A program made the position numbers and the translations under genes. The notes under the pieces were generated by a model. It was not told where the DNA came from and did no database searches. It saw only the letters and a list, made by a program, of their open reading frames with translations. From contig JNEM01014113.1 in NCBI GenBank assembly GCA_000697335.1, positions 1 through 11,080 of the forward strand: a stretch of DNA of 11,080 nucleotides, read 5' to 3'. Shown here piece after piece: positions 1 to 9,711 of the stretch. Source of the DNA: Conidiobolus incongruus B7586. Lineage: Eukaryota > Entomophthoromycota > Entomophthoromycetes > Entomophthorales > Conidiobolaceae. Numbering within the stretch: position 1 is the stretch's first letter; every line of letters begins with the position of its first letter.

Positions 1-2918
1 CCACTATAAAGTTAAACAAAAGTTTAAATGTTATTATTAATATTAAATTAAAATTAATTAAAGAAAAGTTATTTAATTGAATAGAACAAAAATATACTTC
101 AGTAAATTTAATAAAAAAATTAAATATTTCAAAAAAAAATATAAAGTTACTTTATAAATATCATGTTAATTTTACCTAAAAATATAATAATAAGTTAATT
201 ATTATTTAAAATTATATGTTATTTTTAAGTGTAAAATATTTTTATAATATTAATAAAGGAGTTAATATTAAAATATATTTAAATATTTTAAATAATAGAG
301 TAAAAAACTATTGAATAATATTGTTGCATTCTTAAAATTATTTTATAATATCTCTTACAATATTTTAATTTTATTATTATTAATATTAGTAATCAACTAA
401 AACCCTATTACTATTATAGATGACTATTATCTACATTACCCAAGCTGAATTACAAATCAACCCTTGACAAAATAAATTCTACATAGCAATGCTTAGAAAT
501 CACTAATATAATGATTAATAATAGATTGATAATATATCTCATAATTTAAAATGAATCTTTATATCTAATTACTAACTAATTCATATAAATACCCCTCTAC
601 TTAAAAGTTATATTTTAAGCAGAACATTTGATATTATTAAATAAATTAATATATAGTATAAACTAATTATTTTAAAAATTACCTATAGTTATATTGAATT
701 AAGAAATAATAATATAAAACTAGTTATATGATAATTTATCCATTAATAAAATTGATAAGGCTTTAGATAACTTTTTTGTGTTTTTGTTAAACCTATACCT
801 AACTTTATATTGTTATCTATTTGCATAGACTAGTGTAGCTAAAGCATTAGGATTAACTTTCAGAATTAGGATTGGTATTTACTATAGAATATTAACTATG
901 TTGATGATATTTCATATGTGTAATAGCTTTAGCAAATATTATATTTGGCTTTTAGAACCTAAGCTCAATAGTTATTTATTCAAGCTTGACAAATATAAGT
1001 TAAATAAAACTAATATTATTTTTTAATAAAATAATACTTTTTGATATATTATAGCTTTTACTACCAAATAATTAAAAAATAATAAGATAATAGTTATAAA
1101 GTAGCTTTTTTAATTTTTTAATTTTAATTTAATTAAATCATTTTAAAAATAATTAAAAAAAGTTATTAAAGTTTTTTTTAACAAAAAATTTAAATTGACT
1201 ATAAAAATACATTTAAGAAGTATAAAATAAAATTAACCTTTTTTAATATAAGAAGTTAATTGATTTTATACCTTATAAACTTAAAGAAGTTAAAAAAGTT
1301 AATGATAGATATATTAAGATTTAATATTTTTTCATTACTAAAAACTTATAAATTTATAATTTTTTAAGTAAAATTTAAAAGTTAATATTTTAACTAATTA
1401 ATAACTAAATATCCTAATTTAATAATTTATATTATTAATAAATATAATAGATTTTAATTATTTAAATTGAATATATTTTATTAAATATTAATTAAGTTAT
1501 TAGTAAAAATATAAGTGTTTTTAATTTTATAACTTTTTTTTATAAGTTAGTATATTTAAAATATTTATTTATTAGAATTTATAAAAGGGATTAATTTAAC
1601 CTAGTATTTTATTTAATTTTTAGAAAAAAAAATTATATAAAAGAATTTAAAATTTATTAATTATAAGTATTTACTATAAATTCTTTATTCTTAATTATAT
1701 CTTAATAAATTTGATTTAATTATAATCATTCTAATTTTTTTTAAAAATTTTATTAAATTATAAGGTATATATTTTATATTTTTACTAATTAATTTAAGTT
1801 TAAATTTAAATATATATAATATGCTTATATAATTAATACTAAATTTCTTTAATAATTTTTTAACTAAAATAAAAAGATATTTATTAATATATTTTTTATT
1901 TTATTAATAAATAAAAAAATAATCATAAAATTTTATTTTTTAGATTTTTGTAAATTTTAAATAATATATTTTTTTAACTTTTAAATCACAAATTTAGTGA
2001 TATATAATAAGTTTAGATAAATAACCATCTTTATAAACTATTTGTAAGTTTTAAATAATTTTAAAAAATTTATGGTTAAGTTTTAAAAATATAAAAATAT
2101 AAACTTTTTAATAATCACTATTTAGATTAAATATGATTAAATTTAACTAAAATTTTAAATTCAAAATTATTAATAAAAAATCATTAAAATTAAATATTTA
2201 TTTTCATATATATTATATATAAATATTTTTTCAAAATATATAATATATTTAAAAGATTAAAAATTAAAAAATTTATTATTTTTTAATTTCCATACTAATA
2301 TTTTTAATAAAATTTAAAATTACTTATTATTTTTATATAATAAATATAAAATATATGAATTTAAAGTTACAAAATATTTTATTAAAAAATTAGGAAAGAC
2401 TATTATATTTAATATATTCATTAAATTATAACTTATATGATTATAATTATTTAATTCATTTATAAAATCAGTTTATAAGAAAATTTCCACAAAAATTTAA
2501 TTGGTTTATGAAAAATTAAATTTCAATGTTTAATAAAGAACTATTAAGTTTTAAAAGCTTGTTAAAAATACAGTAAAGAGAATAATAAAAAAAAGAGAGT
2601 ATTGATTTTATATTATATATTTATTTTTGTAACTTATATGAAAATGTTTATTTATTTTAAATTTCAAAAAATTCTTATTATTTAATATTTAGAGTAGTAA
2701 AAGATAAAAATTTTGTGCTCAATGTGATTGACTTTGATTGTCTGAAACTTAAATAATGCTCATAATCAAAATTATAATTAGATCATCAATATCATTAAAT
2801 ACAATATTAGCTATAATTAATAATCTTTTTGTTTTATTTTAAATGGTTTAAATATTCTCTTGTGCTTGTTTTACATTTTTTATTCTGTTCAAGCATTTGG
2901 TATAACCCTACTTGATCT
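1..2918. other. CG-free, extremely AT-rich gene-less block
   Basis: This stretch is almost entirely A and T, dominated by TTA, TAA and ATA strings. Reading it through I find no CG dinucleotide; the first in the window is at 2919-2920. No RNA gene or protein gene can be recognised on either strand, and stops are dense in all frames. Composition is slightly richer in G and C at about 770-1000. The block looks like an AT isochore or an old, heavily mutated repeat zone. Which one cannot be told from the sequence alone. Confidence 0.7.
847..1026 (+). pseudogene. Possible decayed coding remnant, unidentified
   Basis: In one plus-strand frame about 59 codons run without a stop and end at a TAA at 1024-1026, inside a block where random frames hit stops every ten codons or so. 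The local base composition is also richer in G and C than on either side. The conceptual residues include ALGL, then RIRIG, then YYRIL. This spacing faintly recalls the short helicase-linked domain (ALG, then YR, then a hydrophobic stretch) of fungal telomere-linked RecQ-type helicases, but I am recalling the family from memory and the match is weak. There is no start codon context and no continuation up- or downstream. It may simply be chance. Confidence 0.15.
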
Positions 2919-4690
2919 CGTGATTCCATATCTATTTAAAAAATATCGATTACAAGGATTGTATTATTATAGTGGTTTTTGATTTCAAATATAATTTATA
3001 TGTAATTGTGAAATTCAGTATATTTGAAGTTTGCTATATGAAATCAATACTTTCAGTTTAGGTCTCATATTGAATAGATCAATTAGGATTTAGCTGAAAA
3101 CTTGGACAAGGGAAGAGAGAATCGGATTATTATCATCAATATTATAAATATACATAAATCTTTTGATAAATTTTATATTGATAATAGATACACATTCTGT
3201 TGTTATTAATTTTATATTGCAATACTTCTCTAATTATTGTTATATTCATGTTAGTTTGACTATCAGTATTATAGCGTTTATATATATAATATCCATACTA
3301 TTTCACTAGATATTACTCAGTATGACTTCAAATTGAATAGAACGAATAATTATAAATTATCAAATTATTAAATTTAATATTACCTCAAAAATTATTAAGT
3401 TCAATATAATAATAAAATTTTTTATTAAGGAAGAATATTAGATGTAATATTCCATTATTGTAATAATCGTCTCCTTTTTGGGTTGTATTTATTAGGTCAT
3501 ATATATAATTTTTTCGCTTGTTGGCGTGTTTGGAATAATTGTCTAGAATTTAATATAATCGTTTAATAATTACCCTAATAGACACTATTGAATTTATATA
3601 TGCTTAAATTAATAATCTCTATAATTTGCTTCATTAAAAATTTTTACTAAACCCGATATTTTTCCTAAATACTAATTGCGAAGTAATATTAAAATTTTTA
3701 AAATTCCGAGTATCAATTTCAAATTTGATAGGTTGATTCTGTTAAATTTTAGATTTTTCAAAATATATATTGTAGATTAAAGAACAAAATGGTATGATGT
3801 TCAATATATTTCATTGATAAATATGATATCCTCATAAAATTTATATATTGTTTTTAATGTTCTTGAGATGACTTTGATTTTATATTGTTTTGGAAATATT
3901 TAAATTGATAGTCAATGATCAAAATGTATTCAATTAAAATAGTTGAATAAATTATTATTATCATAAGTATTCTATACCTAATTCGTTGATAAGATCTTTA
4001 TATTGAATTTCAAAGAAAGTTTCTCATAGTAAATTTGTTAATAGTATTAAGTTGATTATTGTTTAAAATTGAAAGAATTTTCGGTTAATATCATTGAATA
4101 AAAAACTTTAGATAAAATGGGATAAATTGATCCACATTTGAATAACAAATAGGACATATTTGATTCAAACTATTCAATACAGTATTAAAATCATAATAAC
4201 ACCATCATCAGGTGTAGTATTAAAATAAGTAATTTTTTAATTGATATAATGTATGGTAACATCACAATATTAAACACTGCTATTAAATTATCAATATTAG
4301 TGATTAGTAATTTTACCGATGTGCAAATGTTAAATTTGAGGTATTTGATAGTATATGGATTCAAACTTGATAAATAAAGTTTTGAACTAAAAAAATGTGA
4401 TAGAAAATTCTAACAATACAAAATTATAGGTTATTTATAATGATGGAAAAGGGTTGAAATGATATTGGAAAATATATATGATCACTAGATGATAAATTAG
4501 TCATTTTCAAGCGTATCTTAATTAAGTAGGATATTGAAACTGTGTTGAATTCATAAAAATAATAGGTTACACGTGATCCAATAGGAAGTCTGATAAACGA
4601 TTGGGATAATAGAGGTGATCTCACTAATTAAGTGGGTCGTTTATTAGTCATTTTATACAAATTGAACTAAGTCACTCTTTTCATATTAAA
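2919..4690. other. Long non-coding region 5' of the epsin gene
   Basis: About 1.8 kb without a supportable gene. Composition differs clearly from the left end: CG dinucleotides reappear and are spread regularly, and mixed-sequence words replace the A/T runs. No tRNA or other RNA fold was recognised. There are only small structures: a 5-bp inverted repeat at 4199-4215, and an 11-bp direct repeat at 4181-4191 and 4216-4226. The last 250 bases presumably hold the epsin promoter. Confidence 0.6.
4497..4654 (+). promoter_or_regulatory. Candidate epsin promoter: repeated TTAGTCATTTT and an E-box
   Basis: The 11-mer TTAGTCATTTT occurs at 4497-4507 and again at 4644-4654, the second copy 36 bases before the epsin ATG. 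Its core TTAGTCA is an AP-1/Yap1/Gcn4-type half of TGACTAA. Between the copies lies CACGTG at 4570-4575, the palindromic E-box bound by Cbf1-like bHLH factors. All three sit within 200 bases of the start codon. Seen: the motifs. Inferred: any regulatory role, since short motifs occur by chance. Confidence 0.3.
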
Positions 4691-6403
4691 ATGTCTATAT
4701 CAAAAGCTAAAAGTGTCGTTCGAAGTGTGTAAGTGATCTTTGATGTATTCACCATTATGACTATTAATTCAATCACTACAGTAAAAACTTTACAAAAGGT
4801 CACTCTGAAATTCAAGTTAAAGTAGTTGAGGCTACCTCCAATGAGGCTGGGAGTCCTTCCGGTGCATTGATGAGCGAAATCGCTAGAGCTTCCTTTATAC
4901 GGTAGCCATCATCAAATACAATTTTATTTAACTTTTACTCATGTAGATTGTTATAGTCATAACTTTATTGAAATTATGGAAATTATTGATAAAAGATTGA
5001 ATGACCCGGGTAGGCTTTGGAGACATGTTTTTAAGGTTTTTATAAAAATCAATTTTAACAAAAGAATTATTTATCTTAATATCAAATGACTTTCATTTAG
5101 TCGCTTTTTCTACTCGAATATTTGATTCATAACGGTTCTTCGGAGGTTATCGCTCACGCTAAAAATAATTTACATATTGTCAAGACTTTAAGAGAATTTC
5201 AATATATAGATGATAGTGGTAGAGACCAAGGCTCAGCAGGTAAATTTCATATTCTTAGGATTTTCAGTTTTTATTAAATATCTGTTTAGTTCGACAGAAA
5301 GCTAAGGAGTTAACTGAATTACTCACTGATGATGCTAAACTCAAAGAAATCAGATCTAACCTTCAGCAATCTGCTAGCGATGGTTATGGTCATCCAAATA
5401 ACCCTTATGGTAACTCTGGATATGGATCAGAGCTATATTCCAGCGCGCCCGATCGTTTAGGAATGGGAGCTTCCGGTAGACAGATATACTCTCAATATGA
5501 TGAAGAACGCGCTTATCAACAAGCTGTAGAAGAAAGTTTAAGGATGTCTCAACCTAGTAACCAAAGACAATATACTGCAAACAATATGAGAAGAGAAGAC
5601 TCTGATTCTGATCTTCAGAAAGCTATTGAGTTAAGTAAACAGGAATATATGAATAATCAGAATAACATAGCTCGTCAAAATGAACTAATTCTTCTCAACG
5701 ATACTACACCTACTCCTCCTGTGAATATGAATCAATACGACTTTTTTGGCAACCCCATTGGTCAAAATACAAATACCACTCCCAACAATCCTCAAGTTGA
5801 CCTTTTAGGAATTGATTTCTCTACTCCGCAGCAACCAGCTAATCCGCAATCTCAAATCCAAGAATTTTCTGGACTTGATTATTCATCTGGTAATCCATTC
5901 ACCATGCATTCACAGCCTCAGCAAAATATTTTTCAACAACAGAACACAACACCACAGCACAATGGGCTTAATGACATCTTCGGTAATCAAAATTCAAACC
6001 CTCAGTCTCACTTCTCCAATGCCTTCGATGGAGGATTCAATGCCAAGGCTCTTCCTCATCAGCTAGCAAACGATGCGAATGCGCAATTGGCTGAAATTGC
6101 AAGAAATAATGCGCGCACAGATCCATTTGCTAATCTAATTCAAAACCGCAATCAAAGTCCATCCATGTCAAGTCAGAGTCCGTCTATATCAACCCACAAT
6201 CCCTTCAACACCATGGGTTCACCACCCCAATCTCAAAACAATAACTACGGACTTGTAAGTCAAATATACTAATCCACTGCGCATAATTACTAACTTTGAT
6301 TTAGAATAACATTAATTTCAATCATAATCCCACGAACAATAACAATGCATTCCAAAGCAGTGGCTACAACACTACCAATCCCAAAACGAATCCCTTCTTC
6401 TAA
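4691..6403 (+). CDS. ent1: Epsin (ENTH-UIM-NPF endocytic adaptor), six exons, 479 aa
   Basis: Endocytic clathrin adaptor acting at the plasma membrane. Exons 4691-4728, 4782-4901, 4957-5035, 5101-5239, 5290-6254 and 6305-6403 join in frame. The ENTH domain covers about residues 13-150, with EATSN (29-33), LMSEIA, EIMEIIDKRLND (58-69), WRHVFK (74-79), KTLREFQYIDD and KAKELTELL. Two ubiquitin-interacting motifs follow at 198-212 (ERAYQQAVEESL) and about 230-245 (DLQKAIELSK). A disordered Asn/Gln/Ser/Pro-rich tail carries a clathrin-box match LLGID (297-301), NPF motifs for EH-domain partners at 327-329, 429-431 and 476-478, and a DPF at 403-405. The protein ends in NPFF, a typical epsin ending. 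The start is the first ATG before the basic N-terminal helix. Introns are 50-65 nt; intron 5 has TACTAAC. Oddities: intron 3 has a GTTTTT donor, and the ENTH domain lacks one lipid-contact arginine (Val28). The yeast counterparts are Ent1/Ent2; which paralogue this is cannot be said. Confidence 0.95.
6288..6294 (+). promoter_or_regulatory. Perfect TACTAAC branch site of epsin intron 5
   Basis: The intron at 6255-6304 begins GTAAGT, ends TTTAG and holds TACTAAC ten bases before its end. It is the textbook fungal U2 branch sequence. The intron decides the protein's C-terminus: reading through it would stop at 6270-6272 and lose the final NPFF, whereas splicing adds 32 residues ending in that motif. 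Confidence 0.8.
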
Positions 6404-6883
6404 ATTAAACCATAATATTAATAATTATAATCATAATGCCATTCGTTTGAGGTCTATCTAACTAGTAGCTTAATTATCTCCAAGTTGAACTTTGAAATAT
6501 AATATACCATCCAATCAATCATCATATTCACATTGATCACTTCTCTTATATCCAATGAGCAAAATGGAAGCTCTATTTCCGCAGCTTGGGTTATAATTTA
6601 TAAAACTTATTATTAATATTTCTGTAACCCTGATTTATATATATGTATATATTTCATTGAATATATATTCTTTAATATCCTATTTAATCTCATATCTTCT
6701 ATTTTTATGATAAATTTGATTTATTAAGTAAAGGAAGATTGATTAATTTATAATAATATGACATTTACAGTCATCATTAGTTCTAAATAGAAAAATATAT
6801 ATGAAAAAAAATAATATTTAAAATAGTGGAATAAAAGTTTGAATTGGGATTGAAGTAAAAAAAGGTTGTTTATCATATAAAAA
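6404..6883. other. Spacer between the epsin gene and the tRNA
   Basis: About 480 bases of AT-rich spacer holding the 3' untranslated region of the epsin gene. No canonical AATAAA lies near the stop codon; the closest is near 6828-6835, over 400 bases away. A short alternating TA run lies at about 6636-6652. No gene was seen. Confidence 0.6.
6879..6883 (-). terminator. RNA polymerase III terminator of tRNA-Met
   Basis: Five T residues on the minus strand directly follow the discriminator base of the tRNA, with a back-up run of seven T residues at 6857-6863. Short oligo-T is the standard Pol III stop signal. Confidence 0.85.
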
Positions 6884-6956
6884 TGCTCCCTGTCGGGTTC
6901 GAACCGACGACCTCGAGATTATGAGACTCACGCGCTGCCAACTGCGCCAAAGAAGC
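6884..6956 (-). tRNA. tRNA-Met(CAU): Elongator tRNA-Met (anticodon CAU)
   Basis: A 73-nt intronless nuclear tRNA that folds fully. The acceptor stem pairs GCTTCTT with AGGGAGC through two G-T wobbles, and the discriminator is A. The D stem is GCGC/GCGC. The anticodon stem is TGAGT/TCTCG around the loop CTCATAA, with CAT at 6921-6923. The T stem GTCGG/CCGAC closes the loop TTCGAAC. The T-T pair at the base of the anticodon loop is also found in other eukaryotic elongator Met tRNAs. The internal Pol III promoter is present: box A TGGCGCAGTTGG and box B GGTTCGAACC. The layout closely follows elongator, not initiator, tRNA-Met. It lies 210 bases downstream of the RIC8 stop codon on the same strand but is an independent Pol III gene. 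It looks intact and functional. Confidence 0.97.
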
Positions 6957-7134
6957 ATTAATCAAGTTCCCAATATAAAATACTTGACTGTGATGTATTA
7001 GCTCAATTTACACAATTCCAGTACATTAAATTTTTATCAACTTCTACACCTAAATAAATTTGATATATACTTAAACAATTTATTTTAATAAATATTAAAT
7101 ATGCAATTTTGAATAACTTTATAATTGAATATTC

Positions 7135-7140
7135 TTTATT
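7135..7140 (-). promoter_or_regulatory. Likely poly(A) signal AATAAA of RIC8
   Basis: The minus strand reads AATAAA 27 bases after the RIC8 stop codon, at a sensible distance for a cleavage and polyadenylation signal and before the tRNA gene. In DNA this AT-rich the hexamer can arise by chance, so the call rests on position. Confidence 0.45.
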
Positions 7141-7166
7141 ATAACTCAATTCTAATATAAAATTTC

Positions 7167-8863
7167 TTAATCACTATCACTTGGATCAGAATCAGGAATG
7201 TTTTCCAATTTACCTTCCCTCTGAGCTAATTCTACAGGGTTCACAATATTAATTGCTGGGTTCTTTTTCATTCTTTCGAATAAAACAAACAATCTCTCAG
7301 CTTCTCTTTCCTTCTCTTCCATTGTCATATTCTGAAGTTCTCTCATTGCTTCATTCTCTCTCAATTGACCAGTGATAGGGTTAATATAATTTTTAGCTTC
7401 ATCATCAGGGATATTGAATGGAATGGTATGATTCACAAGGTAACCAGCGCAGTTGCCATAACCAAAGTTAGAAACCATAGTATCACCATTCTCATCAGAT
7501 AAAACGAATAATAGATCACCTACAGCATCTTTCAAATTGCTGATAGTTGTTTGAGTCAATAAACCAATGAACTTGGATGAAAATGTTTCGCCATATCCCA
7601 AAGGTTTTTTACGATCTGAGGTTTCAGGAATAATGGCAGCTTGAAATTTCTTCTTAGATACTTCATTCGATTTCGCCAGTAAAGAACCAAACATGACCAC
7701 GGGTGCTAAATTGGCATGTTCATCAGTATTGGACACTGTAGATTCAATTAATTTCAAGGTAATATTGGTTAAGAATTCGTAAATTTCATCTGATAAGTTC
7801 AAATCTTTGAATTCATGAGGTTTGAAATTCATTAAAACGTGAATAGCATTAATCCCTGGTGAATTCATTCCGATAGGAGGGTAGTCTTTAAGTACACCGA
7901 TGACGTCTGGAATAATCCTATTATTTAAATATACTTTTAGATTCAAATATAATATTAATAATCTTGATAGTTACTTTGAAAAATTAGTTATCAAAGTATC
8001 GCCCACTTGGGGGGGATTAGTTTTAGTTGCAGTGTAGTGCATATTAAATAAAATTTTAAACCAATCCGTCAATAATAATTCCTTATTAAAGATGGTATTA
8101 GGGCCAAATTCGGTCTCGATAGCATCCTTATTAAGTCGTTGCATATCGCATTTGAAGAGAGCTTCTACTACGTCATTAAAAGTTAAAGTGGCCAAATAAA
8201 TCAATCGATAGTAAAGGAATTTAACATCTCCATTTGTTATCTAATTATCAATTAATGAAATATGAATATTAAATATAATTTGAAATAATACCTTGTTCTC
8301 AGCTTGCAGCCTATTTAAAATGACTTTATAAGCGCCTGAATCGACAAATAGGGTCCTAAATTTTTCCATTTGAAGCATTGCATTAGCCAAACACTTCAAA
8401 CTCTCCAAACTCCAAGCAGTATCTAAAATAAGTTCCGAATTCTTTAATCCACCTCGAACCAGGAAAAGATCTAAAATCTAACACACAAGTGAATAATCTA
8501 ATAAAAATTAGTATAAAACAAGTTACCAGTGGTTCATTCTGAATATCTATCCAGCTTTCAGCCTGTTCTTTAGTTTTAATAAAACTTTTAATAAATGTAA
8601 AAATTTTTAATTTGACTAAATTAAAGAAAAATTAATAATAAATATACATTTAATATTAATATATAATAATATAATTACTCTCATCAGAAAAATTTTTAAA
8701 AGTTTCATTATTTAAGCAATCTTTAACTAATTGGATTAATAATACTTTATCTAAAATAATAATTAAGCTATATTGAATAGATATGAATAATATTAAAATA
8801 TTTACCAGGTTCATCACCATTATAATTATCAATTAAATTTTTTAATTCTAGTTCCGTAGCCAT
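7167..8863 (-). CDS. RIC8: RIC8 / synembryn, G-alpha chaperone and exchange factor, six exons, 473 aa
   Basis: Cytosolic armadillo-type helical-repeat protein that folds monomeric G-protein alpha subunits and promotes their nucleotide exchange. Exons in transcript order are 8863-8806, 8750-8679, 8615-8527, 8477-8292, 8240-7975 and 7917-7167; all junctions keep frame. Introns are 49-63 nt with GTAA or GTAT donors. The start ATG opens MATELELKNLI. The body is a run of amphipathic helices, including WSLESLKCLANAM. The family signature is in the last exon: DLLFVLSDENGD, then GYGNCAG (376-382, GYGNAAG in animals), INPITG (402-407), a charged helix MTMEEKEREAERL with LFERM (421-440), and an acidic end DSDPSDSD (466-473). 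The length fits fungal members. The tail lacks the acidic Ser/Thr cluster that follows GYGNAAG in mammalian Ric-8A. The Met at 7944-7946, which opens the longest unspliced frame, is inside intron 5 and is not the start. A G-alpha pathway is thus implied in this organism. Confidence 0.95.
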
Positions 8864-8879
8864 TGCTATTATTTAATAC

Positions 8880-8886
8880 TGACTCA
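8880..8886. promoter_or_regulatory. TGACTCA (Gcn4/AP-1-type) motif upstream of RIC8
   Basis: The 7-mer TGACTCA, the classical Gcn4/AP-1 site, lies 17-23 bases before the RIC8 start codon, in what is probably the 5' untranslated region or core promoter. The related TTAGTCA occurs twice before the epsin start. Function is inferred from the motif only and could be chance. Confidence 0.25.
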
Positions 8887-9247
8887 ATAAAAATTAAAAG
8901 AGAAAGAATCACCAATATTTAATGAGCTAGTCAATTGAATTATTTATATCTAAGATTCATTTCGTCTCATATTGTTAATCTTTATTTATTATTTCATAAA
9001 ACTTATGGGATTTGATTTTGTGACTGGTTTTATTAGATTGGAATGAAAATATCTGAATTTAATTTAAAAACTATTTGAAAAGGATATTGTTAAATATGAT
9101 CAAATAGTTAATAAAATAAATTTCTATTATATCTTTATTCTTGATAGTAAGGGCAAGTAATCAAGGAAATATGAAGGATTATTGCTATTACTATTTCCCT
9201 AAACTTTCGCGTATTTCATATTGGTATTTTCAGCAAAATTTTCATTT

Positions 9248-9271
9248 GCTCAATTGCTCAATTGCTCAATT
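9248..9271. repeat. Three exact tandem copies of GCTCAATT
   Basis: An 8-base unit is repeated three times without change. The 13-mer AAATTTTCATTTG overlaps its start at 9236-9248 and occurs again 58 bases on, at 9294-9306. This suggests local slippage and a small segmental duplication. No coding role. Confidence 0.8.
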
Positions 9272-9609
9272 TCCTTATAGCATAATAATCAGGAAATTTT
9301 CATTTGGTAAAAATATTGTTAAATAACAGAGATTATATAGTTATATTAGTAAATTAATAAAGAAGTTGCTAACATTTTTGATAGTAAAAATTTCAAAACA
9401 ATTTAGGCGGATTGATAATTATAATTGATTTTAAAATTAGTCTACAGTCAATTTAATTATAGATTACTGTTAAGGTTTATTAAATTAGGATATTTTAATG
9501 TCAAATATATATATTAGTAATATGATCTAAAATCATATGATCAGTATTATTAATTATTAATATATCAGTTTCAATCCTGAGTTATCTAACTGAATCAATT
9601 GATTAATTT

Positions 9610-9675
9610 ATAATTTGGACAAAATTTGGTAGGACCAAAATACAAAAAAGCTAATCAGCATCAATTACAAATTAT
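9610..9675. repeat. Weak nested inverted repeat
   Basis: ATAATTTG at 9610-9617 is mirrored by CAAATTAT at 9668-9675. Inside lies a tight TTTGGT / ACCAAA hairpin (9625-9630 and 9634-9639, 3-base loop). The outer arms are short and AT-rich and may be chance. It lies just before the stronger hairpin at 9712-9773. Confidence 0.3.
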
Positions 9676-9711
9676 GGTTTATTAAAAATTTAAGTAAAAT
9701 CATAACATCGG

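Noticed and set aside
1-2918. CRISPR array, mitochondrial DNA or organelle origin for the AT-rich block
   Set aside because: No spaced identical repeats, no organelle gene or tRNA, and the block is continuous with nuclear intron-bearing genes.
3362-3410. Degenerate tandem repeat AAATTATTAA..TTCAATAT with about 27-base period
   Set aside because: Only two imperfect copies made of A/T words; expected by chance at this composition.
4424-4624. 66-codon minus-strand reading frame upstream of the epsin gene
   Set aside because: No family resemblance, no conserved pattern, AT-driven residue mix, and it overlaps the likely epsin promoter; length is within chance for a local G+C rise.
5812-6066. 84-codon frame overlapping the epsin tail
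   Set aside because: Out-of-frame shadow of exon 5 of epsin; low-complexity Asn/Gln coding often opens a second frame.
6255-6272. Epsin ending at the TAA at 6270-6272
   Set aside because: GTAAGT, TACTAAC and TTTAG mark an intron, and the next exon adds an Asn-rich tail ending NPFF, the expected epsin terminus.
7918-7946. Met at 7944-7946 as start of a separate 259-aa protein
   Set aside because: It lies inside RIC8 intron 5 (7918-7974). Exon 5 and exon 6 join in frame to give one continuous RIC8, and the family signature spans both.
9141-9326. 61-codon plus-strand reading frame
   Set aside because: Spans the GCTCAATT tandem repeat, has no recognisable domain, and shows aromatic and Ile-rich composition typical of translated AT-rich spacer.
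9521-9537. TATGAT / ATCATA small hairpin
   Set aside because: Six-base AT arms with a 5-base loop are too common in this DNA to call a feature.
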